This document shows positions 58,422 through 64,000 of a DNA stretch of 64,000 nt, piece by piece. The DNA lies in contig NZ_JAKNQL010000002.1 in the NCBI RefSeq assembly GCF_022662375.1, positions 310,001-374,000 on the forward strand. The letters are read 5' to 3'. Each line of letters starts with the position of its first letter. The first letter of the stretch is position 1. The stretch is from Pseudomonas sp. CROZ-RG-20F-R04-15 (GTDB lineage Bacteria > Pseudomonadota > Gammaproteobacteria > Pseudomonadales > Pseudomonadaceae). The notes beneath the pieces are model-generated. The model made no database searches, was not told where the DNA came from, and saw only the letters and a program-made list of their open reading frames with translations. The position numbers and the translations under genes were made by a program.

Positions 58422-59518
58422 ATCGATAACTGGATCAAACGCTCACCTTGCAGGTTTTCCGTGAGTCGCCGCTTGTTCACTGCCAGTTCGCCGATCTTGA
58501 TCAAACGCGTGCGGGTGACGTTGCGGCTCAGTCCGAGTAGCGCTGCGGTGTGCACCTGGTTGTAATGGCAAAAGCGATACGCCGCGCGCAACAAAGCGTC
58601 TTCGACCTTCTCGTGCAACGCGCCGGCTTGTTGCGCAAACAGTTTTTGAAAGGCCTGTTCCAGCAACGCCTCCGGTGAATCGTCGGTGCCGGCATGATCG
58701 TCGGGGCGTTCGATGCGCAGGTTCGACAGGCGCAGATCGTCGCGTTCGATCACGCCGTTGCGGCAGATCAACAACGTGTGATGGATGACGTTTTCCAGCT
58801 CGCGAATATTGCCCGGCCAACCGTAAGCGCGCAGCTTGTGCTCGGCGCCGGGACTGATACTCACGCGTCCGTAACCGAGGCGCTGACTGTAGGCTTCGAT
58901 GAAGTGGCGGGTGAGCGGGAGGATATCGCCGGGACGCTCGCGCAACGGGCTCAATTCCAGATTGACCACATTGAGGCGGTAATACAGATCCTCACGGAAA
59001 TTGCCGGCATTGATGGCTTTTTCCAGCTGCACATTGGTTGCCGCCAGTACCCGTACGTCGATGGGTATGCTTTTGCGCGAGCCAAGCCGCACCACTTCGC
59101 GTTCTTGCAAAACCCGCAGCAATTTCACCTGAATCGCCATCGGCAGGTCGCCGATTTCATCGAGAAACAACGTGCCGCCGTCCGCTTCCTCGAACCATCC
59201 GGCCTTGGCACTCAGTGCGCCGGTGAACGCGCCTTTTTCATGACCAAACAACTCCGCTTCCACCAACGATTCGGAAAACGCCCCGCAATTGACCGCGATA
59301 AACGGCCGATGACGGCGATTGCTGAGGTTATGAATATGCCGCGCCACCAGCTCTTTGCCGGTACCGGTTTCGCCGATGATCAGCACACTTGCTTCACTCG
59401 GCGCGACTTGCTGCAAATGCGCAAGCAGGGCCTGGGACTTCGGGTCTTCGAAGACCTGCGCGGTGGCGCGGATCGACGTGGCGAGCGCGGGGGAGGGCGG
59501 TAGGGTCAGCAGTTGCAT
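58418..59518 (-). CDS. sfnR: Sigma-54-dependent activator SfnR-like
   Basis: The 366-residue protein lacks an N-terminal sensor domain and starts almost at once with the AAA+ domain: Walker [20 protein letters not shown] loop ([11 protein letters not shown], contacts sigma-54), Walker [12 protein letters not shown], and a C-terminal HTH ([19 protein letters not shown]). SfnR activates sulfonate and dimethyl sulfone genes. Being the last gene of an operon that has a sigma-54 promoter suggests positive autoregulation. Confidence 0.9.
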   Translation of the reverse strand: MQLLTLPPSPALATSIRATAQVFEDPKSQALLAHLQQVAPSEASVLIIGETGTGKELVARHIHNLSNRRHRPFIAVNCGAFSESLVEAELFGHEKGAFTGALSAKAGWFEEADGGTLFLDEIGDLPMAIQVKLLRVLQEREVVRLGSRKSIPIDVRVLAATNVQLEKAINAGNFREDLYYRLNVVNLELSPLRERPGDILPLTRHFIEAYSQRLGYGRVSISPGAEHKLRAYGWPGNIRELENVIHHTLLICRNGVIERDDLRLSNLRIERPDDHAGTDDSPEALLEQAFQKLFAQQAGALHEKVEDALLRAAYRFCHYNQVHTAALLGLSRNVTRTRLIKIGELAVNKRRLTENLQGERLIQLSI

Positions 59519-59554
59519 GGGCTCGTCCTTCTTTTCAGTTCAAATGCAGGCAGG

Positions 59555-60742
59555 TCAGGAATAGAAGGTCGGCACCGGCAGCGACTGATTCAGCGCCCAG
59601 TCGCCCAACTCATGGAGTTTGTAATCCAGTGGGTCGTGCAGGGTTTGCGTGCGCAGGTTGCGCCAGTGGCGGTCGAGGCGCAGGGAGGCGTGGGTCGAGC
59701 GCGCGCCGGTCACTTCGAACAAACGGCTGCAAATTTCCAGCCCTTGGCGGCTGGCGGCGACTTTGGCGGTGGCAATCGCCGTGGCGACATGACCGCGCTC
59801 TTCGGCGCTGAGATTCGCACCTTTGGCCCACGCCTCATCGAGCAATGCGGCCGCGCGTTCGACCAACAGGCGAATGCTTTCCAGCGCCACCCAGAACTCG
59901 CCGTAATGCGCGAGCACGTACGGATCTTCACGCACATCGCGCGCCGCGGATTTGTGCCACAGCCGGGTTTCACTGAGGGTGTACTGCCGCGCCTCTTCGA
60001 AAGCGCCTTCGGCAATCCCGAGAAACATATGCGTGAACGTCAGTTGCGCGATCAATGGCCGCAGGCAGGCGAACGGCGTGCTCAACGGGCCGGGATCGAG
60101 GAGCAATTCCGATTCTTCGACGCGCACCCGTTCAAACGTGGCGCTGCCGCTGTCGGTCTGGCGCTGGCCGATGTTGTTCCAGTCGTTGTGCAGGGTGATG
60201 CCACTGCGTCCGCTGGGAATCGCCGCGATCAGCAACTTGCCGCCGGCGCTTTCATCGACCGCCGAGGCGATCAGCATCTGTGAATCGCTGGCGCCGGAAC
60301 AGAAGCTTTTCTTCCCGGAAAACTCGCGCCAGCCACCGAGGTCCTTGACCACGGTGCGGGTGTCGAGCGGGTTGAGCGCGTTGCCCCAAAACCAGTTCTG
60401 CCGCGCGGTCTGTTCGAACCACGGCTGCCATTGTTCCGGTCGCGAGAACAGGCGCACGGTGGCGAGCATCAAATGATGAAAGCCGAAAACGTGGGCGATC
60501 GAACTGTCGACCTTGGCGAACTCGCGAACAACTTGCAGGGTTTCACTCCAGCTCGCGCCGAGGCCGCCGTAGCGGGTCGGAATACTCAAGGCCAGCAGGC
60601 CGCTGTCGCGCAGGGCATCGCGCTCGACCTTCGGCGTGCCGCCACGCTCGTCACGCTCGACGGCAGTCAGGGCAAACCCGGCGGCCAGTTGGCGGGCAGT
60701 CTGCAGCGGAGATAACAATGTACTTTGCGGTTTGGCGGTCAC
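59555..60742 (-). CDS. msuC: FMNH2-dependent methanesulfinate monooxygenase MsuC (acyl-CoA-dehydrogenase fold)
   Basis: The 395-residue protein belongs to the acyl-CoA dehydrogenase-like flavin monooxygenases of the SfnB/MsuC/DszC group. I see SIPTRYGGLGASWSETLQVV, WFWGNALNPLDTRTVV and FCSGASDSQMLIASAV. In P. aeruginosa MsuC oxidises methanesulfinate to methanesulfonate with reduced FMN from MsuE. It starts with GTG 60742, behind AGGAG. It is preceded by a distinct REP-type repeat that separates it from msuD. Confidence 0.88.
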   Translation of the reverse strand: MTAKPQSTLLSPLQTARQLAAGFALTAVERDERGGTPKVERDALRDSGLLALSIPTRYGGLGASWSETLQVVREFAKVDSSIAHVFGFHHLMLATVRLFSRPEQWQPWFEQTARQNWFWGNALNPLDTRTVVKDLGGWREFSGKKSFCSGASDSQMLIASAVDESAGGKLLIAAIPSGRSGITLHNDWNNIGQRQTDSGSATFERVRVEESELLLDPGPLSTPFACLRPLIAQLTFTHMFLGIAEGAFEEARQYTLSETRLWHKSAARDVREDPYVLAHYGEFWVALESIRLLVERAAALLDEAWAKGANLSAEERGHVATAIATAKVAASRQGLEICSRLFEVTGARSTHASLRLDRHWRNLRTQTLHDPLDYKLHELGDWALNQSLPVPTFYS

Positions 60743-60770
60743 ACCAACACTCCTGAATTCACTCAGCCGG

Positions 60771-60855
60771 TGTAGGAGCTGCCGCAGGTTGCGATCTTTT
60801 GACGTTGATTTTTAAACACCAGATCAAAAGATCGCAGCCTGCGGCAGCTCCTACA
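60771..60855. repeat. Second-class inverted repeat between msuD and msuC
   Basis: TGTAGGAGCTGCCGCAGG and its reverse complement CCTGCGGCAGCTCCTACA bound a near-perfect 32-bp inverted repeat that includes GATCTTTTGA, with about 20 bp of loop. It is unlike the GCGAGC REPINs. Confidence 0.85.
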
Positions 60856-60865
60856 GGGGATTTGT

Positions 60866-62011
60866 TTATGCCGAGGCTTTTGTGGGCAGCACATCATTGG
60901 CAATCATTTCGCCAAACGGCCCGGTCAGATTGGTCACGCCACGCCCGGCCAGACTCGCGTAAGGCTCGGGCAGCAACGGGAACACCAACTCAGCAAAGCG
61001 GTAAGCCTCTTCCAGATGCGGATAGCCGGAGAAGATGAAACTCTCGATGCCCAGATCCGCGTATTCCTTGATCCGCGCCGCGACTTGCTGCGGATCGCCG
61101 ACCAATGCCGTCCCGGCACCGCCGCGCACCAGACCGACACCGGCCCACAGGTTGGGGGCAATTTCGAGGTTGTCGCGACGGCCATCGTGCAACGCCGCCA
61201 TGCGCCGCTGGCCTTCAGAGTCGAAGCGCGAGAAGGATTTCTGCGCCGCTTCAATGGTCTCGTCGCTGATGTGTTCGATCAATTTGTCCGCGGCTTTCCA
61301 GGCCTCTTCGGCGGTCTCGCGCACGATTACATGCAGGCGAATGCCGAACTTGACCTGGCGGCCATGCCGCGCCGCGCGTTCGCGCACATCGGCGAGTTTT
61401 TCCGCGACGGCGGCGGGTGGCTCGCCCCAGGTCAGATAGACATCGACTTGTTCGGCGGCCAGATCATGTGCTGCGTCGGATGAGCCACCAAAGTACAGCG
61501 GCGGATAAGGTTTTTGCACCGGCGGATACAGCGCTTTGGCGTTCTGCACCTTCAAATGTTTGCCGTCGAAATCCACCGCCTCGCCTTGCAACACGCGACG
61601 CCAGATCTTCAGGAATTCATCGGTGACTTCATAGCGCTCGGCGTGGCTGAGGAAACTGCCGTCGCCACGGTTCTCGTCCGGATCGCCTCCGGTCACCACG
61701 TTGATCAACAAGCGCCCGTTGGACAGTCGATCCAGAGTTGCGGCCATGCGCGCCGACACCGTCGGCGAAATGATCCCCGGACGGATCGCCACCAGATAAC
61801 GCAGACGCTCGGTCAACGGCACCAGTGCCGAGGCGATGACCCAAGAGTCTTCGCAGGAGCGCCCGGTGGGAATCAGTACGCCGTGGTAGCCGAGGCTGTC
61901 AGCCGCTTGGGCGACTTGTTTCAGATAATTGAGAGTGACCGGGCGCGCACCTTGGGTGGTGCCCAGATAGTGGCCGTCGCCGTGGGTCGGCAGGAACCAG
62001 AAAACATCCAT
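60866..62011 (-). CDS. msuD: FMNH2-dependent methanesulfonate monooxygenase MsuD
   Basis: The 381-residue protein is an SsuD/MsuD-type luciferase-fold monooxygenase: [49 protein letters not shown] and [19 protein letters not shown]. It cleaves the C-S bond of methanesulfonate to formaldehyde and sulfite, using FMNH2 from MsuE. ATG 62011 has AAGGAG 6 bases upstream. It lies 10 bp after msuE. Confidence 0.92.
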   Translation of the reverse strand: MDVFWFLPTHGDGHYLGTTQGARPVTLNYLKQVAQAADSLGYHGVLIPTGRSCEDSWVIASALVPLTERLRYLVAIRPGIISPTVSARMAATLDRLSNGRLLINVVTGGDPDENRGDGSFLSHAERYEVTDEFLKIWRRVLQGEAVDFDGKHLKVQNAKALYPPVQKPYPPLYFGGSSDAAHDLAAEQVDVYLTWGEPPAAVAEKLADVRERAARHGRQVKFGIRLHVIVRETAEEAWKAADKLIEHISDETIEAAQKSFSRFDSEGQRRMAALHDGRRDNLEIAPNLWAGVGLVRGGAGTALVGDPQQVAARIKEYADLGIESFIFSGYPHLEEAYRFAELVFPLLPEPYASLAGRGVTNLTGPFGEMIANDVLPTKASA

Positions 62012-62021
62012 GAACGGCTCC

Positions 62022-62585
62022 TTAAGCGATCTTCAGCAAGGGTTTGATTTGCGTGGCGAACAGCGGCGCGGCGCGTTCGGCGGCCAGGCGGATGCGCGCC
62101 TTCAACAGTTCGCTGGTGATCTGGTAATCGGCGAAGTCGGCTTCAGTGGCGTACACGCCGATCGGCAAGGTCATGGCCTGGAAGAAGCTGAACAGCGGGC
62201 GCAACTGGTGATCGAGAACCAGCGCATGACGTTCGCTGCCGCCGGTGGCAGCGAGCAGCACCGGGGTGTCGATCAGTGCGTTGAGGTCGATCAGGTCGAA
62301 CAAATGCTTGAGCAGGCCCGGGTAGGAACCGCGATAAACCGGCGTGGCAACGATCAGCAGATCGGCCTGTTCAATGGCCTGCAACTCGGCTTCAACCTCG
62401 GCACTCAGTTCCTGACGCGACAGCGCGCCGCCGAGCGGGCGAGCGATATCACCGAGTTCGATCAAATGGCTTTCGATGGTCAGGTGCCCGGCCAGTTCGG
62501 CGAGCAAGGCCTGGGTCAGCACCAGAGTGCGCGACGGACGCCAGGTGCCGCCGGAGAGGGCGACGACTTTCAGGGGGCGCGACAT
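62022..62585 (-). CDS. msuE: NADH-dependent FMN reductase MsuE
   Basis: The 187-residue flavodoxin-fold protein has [14 protein letters not shown] (phosphate loop), [20 protein letters not shown], and [20 protein letters not shown], typical of SsuE/MsuE reductases that supply FMNH2 to the monooxygenases. ATG 62585 has AAGGAA 6 bases upstream. It is the first gene of msuE-msuD-msuC-sfnR and follows the sigma-54 promoter. Confidence 0.93.
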   Translation of the reverse strand: MSRPLKVVALSGGTWRPSRTLVLTQALLAELAGHLTIESHLIELGDIARPLGGALSRQELSAEVEAELQAIEQADLLIVATPVYRGSYPGLLKHLFDLIDLNALIDTPVLLAATGGSERHALVLDHQLRPLFSFFQAMTLPIGVYATEADFADYQITSELLKARIRLAAERAAPLFATQIKPLLKIA

Positions 62586-62642
62586 GATCAGTTCCTTTTT
62601 TCAACAGTTGCACAGCGAGCAGTGAGTGAGTCACCAGGCTTG

Positions 62643-62659
62643 AGCAAGCGCCGTACCAA
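62643..62659 (-). promoter_or_regulatory. Sigma-54 promoter of the msu operon
   Basis: On the minus strand the site reads TTGGTACGGCGCTTGCT, matching TTGGCACG-N4-TTGCW with one mismatch; GG and GC are 10 bases apart as required. It is 58 bp upstream of the msuE ATG. Confidence 0.8.
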
Positions 62660-62742
62660 TTTCTGCAAGCCCCGGTTTACAAGGCGTTGAGCGTTAGCGT
62701 GACGGTCGCCCCTGTGAGTAGCAGGGCGCTTTGCTGATTCAG

Positions 62743-62773
62743 TGTTGGCTGAGCAACAGTTGTTGGAGCAACA
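62743..62773. promoter_or_regulatory. Pair of TGTTG/CAACA dyads, candidate enhancer site
   Basis: TGTTG-N6-CAACA (62743-62758) and TGTTG-N3-CAACA (62761-62773) lie about 85-130 bp upstream of the sigma-54 promoter, the usual distance for an enhancer-binding activator such as SfnR. Confidence 0.45.
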
Positions 62774-62976
62774 GTACGCATCGCATGAATGGACGTTATA
62801 AAGGCAGTTTTTTATTCCGTAAAAGAACGTTAATAGATATTTATAGATCGTTCGGAGATATAGGACGACGCGTGTCGATTTCCTGATAGCCACTATTGAG
62901 AGCGTTGATTTCTGCGTGAGCATGCCCGGGCGTAGCCTTTGTCCATCGACTCCCCATTGCTCGCCAGGACGCTCCC

Positions 62977-63234
62977 ATGAATCGTTTACTGACTGTTTCC
63001 CTGTTGCTCGCTGTCTCCGTGCTCGCCGGTTGTGCTGGACATGTATCACCGGAACTGCGTCCTTACACCGATGAAGAATCCCGCGAATTGGCGATGGAAG
63101 CACTGAACCGCAGCGGCTTGTCTTTCGACGAATACCACGCGAAAAAAGCGCAACTGCTCGGTCAGTCGCAGTTCGACAAAAAAGCTGAAATGAGTGCCGA
63201 ACGTGCCGTACAGCTGCACGGTCGTCCTAGCTGA
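62977..63234 (+). CDS. Small lipoprotein of unknown function
   Basis: The 85-residue protein begins with a lipoprotein signal (LLLAVSVLAGCAG; acylated Cys at residue 19) and continues with SPELRPYTDEESRELAMEALNR and a helical, Lys-rich tail. It is probably anchored in the outer membrane. It starts at ATG 62977 after AGGA. No named family recognised. Confidence 0.85.
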   Translation: MNRLLTVSLLLAVSVLAGCAGHVSPELRPYTDEESRELAMEALNRSGLSFDEYHAKKAQLLGQSQFDKKAEMSAERAVQLHGRPS

Positions 63235-63335
63235 AAACAAACTGTACTGCTCGAAGTTTTACCCAACTGTCCGTGGGCTTGCCGGGCGGCGTGGGATAGG
63301 GTCAACACCTGAATGACCCTGATGGATTGCCTGCC

Positions 63336-63950
63336 ATGAACCTCTCGCTTGACCTGCTGTTGGGCTTTGCCCTGTTTGCCCTTGTCACCTCGATTACGCC
63401 GGGGCCGAACAACACCATGTTGCTGGCATCGGGGGTGAATTTCGGCTTCAACCGCACCATCCCGCACATGCTCGGGATTACCTGTGGCTTCTTCGTTCTG
63501 GTTGTCGCAGTGGGCTTTGGCCTCGGCGCGGTGTTTCAGACCTATCCGATTCTCTATACGGTTCTGCGCTATGTCGGCGCGGCGTATCTGCTGTATCTGG
63601 CGTGGAAAATCGCTCACTCGGGCCCGGTCGGTGACAGCGCCGCAGGCGAGGCCAAGCCAATAAGCTACCTTGGCGCCGCCGCGTTTCAGTGGGTCAATCC
63701 CAAAGCCTGGATCATGGCCATCGGCGCCATCAGCACGTACACGCCGATGCAGGGCTATTTCACCAATGTCGTGGTGATTGCTGCAGTGTTCGCCATCATC
63801 AACCTGCCGAGTGTCGGCCTCTGGGCCGCCTGCGGGACGTTGTTGCGCAATGTGCTGAAGGATCCGCGCTGGTTGCGCGTGTTCAACTGGGGCATGGCCG
63901 CATTGCTGGTGATTTCGCTGTACCCGTTACTTCTCGAAAGCTTTAGCTGA
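63336..63950 (+). CDS. LysE-family amino acid/metabolite exporter
   Basis: The 204-residue protein has the LysE/RhtB layout: LLGFALFALVTSITPGPNNTMLLASG at the start (helix 1 with the SITPGPNN signature, split here), GITCGFFVLVVAVGFGLGAVF, YVGAAYLLYLAWKI, FQWVNPKAWIMAIGAIST and C-terminal helices. Six helices are expected. It probably exports an amino acid or similar compound. ATG 63336 is used; a TTG three codons earlier is open. Confidence 0.9.
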   Translation: MNLSLDLLLGFALFALVTSITPGPNNTMLLASGVNFGFNRTIPHMLGITCGFFVLVVAVGFGLGAVFQTYPILYTVLRYVGAAYLLYLAWKIAHSGPVGDSAAGEAKPISYLGAAAFQWVNPKAWIMAIGAISTYTPMQGYFTNVVVIAAVFAIINLPSVGLWAACGTLLRNVLKDPRWLRVFNWGMAALLVISLYPLLLESFS

Positions 63951-64000
63951 CGCATCGCTTCAACCGCAGGCCGGATGCCTGTTAAGCTCGACTTCAGGAG

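Noticed and set aside
62588..63103. 171-codon minus-strand frame over the msu promoter
   Set aside because: It overlaps the sigma-54 promoter and the lipoprotein gene, and has low-complexity content.

Overview
The window looks like a chromosomal segment of a Pseudomonas of the fluorescens group. The support is a pyoverdine locus (pvdS, pvdL, pvdH, an MbtH protein and the fpvG-F operon), a molybdenum cofactor block, an atu terpene-degradation cluster with its TetR repressor, an msuEDC-sfnR sulfonate operon, high GC coding bias, and many scattered GCGAGC-type REP/REPIN repeats. There is no phage, transposase, rRNA, tRNA or CRISPR array that I can see.

Layout. 1-3 kb: tail of a probable RluA-type pseudouridine synthase, a YgdI/YgdR-type lipoprotein, then mobA divergent from moaB-moeA. 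3-10.5 kb: a small membrane protein, a YegS-type lipid kinase, a LuxR-type two-component pair, an unknown helical protein divergent from cheV (with a FliA-type promoter), a MOSC protein, ppnP and a DEDDh exonuclease. 10.5-19.7 kb: atuABCDEF on the minus strand with atuR divergent and a double palindromic operator between them. 19.8-36.7 kb: an orphan periplasmic binding protein, a PvdY/IucB-like acyltransferase, the iron-starvation sigma factor pvdS, the 4,332-residue chromophore synthetase pvdL, and an alpha/beta hydrolase. 36.8-43.3 kb: dsbD-dsbE-dsbG, a hemopexin-like gene, and a two-component pair matching the P. aeruginosa DsbRS arrangement. 43.5-52.3 kb: a GNAT enzyme, pvdH-mbtH, and the eight-gene fpvGHJKCDEF operon. 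52.7-57.5 kb: a stand-alone leuCD pair with a LysR regulator, a haloacetate-dehalogenase-like hydrolase and a VOC protein. 57.5-58.4 kb: soxR divergent from an ABM monooxygenase with a SoxR-type promoter. 58.4-62.6 kb: msuE-msuD-msuC-sfnR behind a sigma-54 promoter. 62.9-64 kb: a small lipoprotein and a LysE-family exporter.

How the genes work together. PvdS should be Fur-repressed (Fur-like box at 22434) and should drive at least three transcription units here that carry an exact TAAAT/TAATT-N16-CGT iron-starvation box: the acyltransferase, pvdL and pvdH-mbtH. PvdL builds the acyl-Glu-D-Tyr-Dab chromophore precursor, PvdH makes the Dab, the MbtH protein supports adenylation domains, and FpvGHJK/CDEF reduces ferripyoverdine and handles the released iron in the periplasm. 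The remaining NRPSs and maturation genes are not in this window.

Most notable: a REPIN lies in frame inside the 5' end of fpvD and adds 32 residues to the ATPase; a compact structured element lies upstream of fpvG; a hemopexin-like protein is wedged between dsbD and its regulator; pvdL has a three-hairpin leader and a strong terminator just before the next gene; and the msu operon has a near-consensus sigma-54 promoter with two upstream dyads. All start sites, domain limits and functions were read by eye from sequence and are not confirmed by search.
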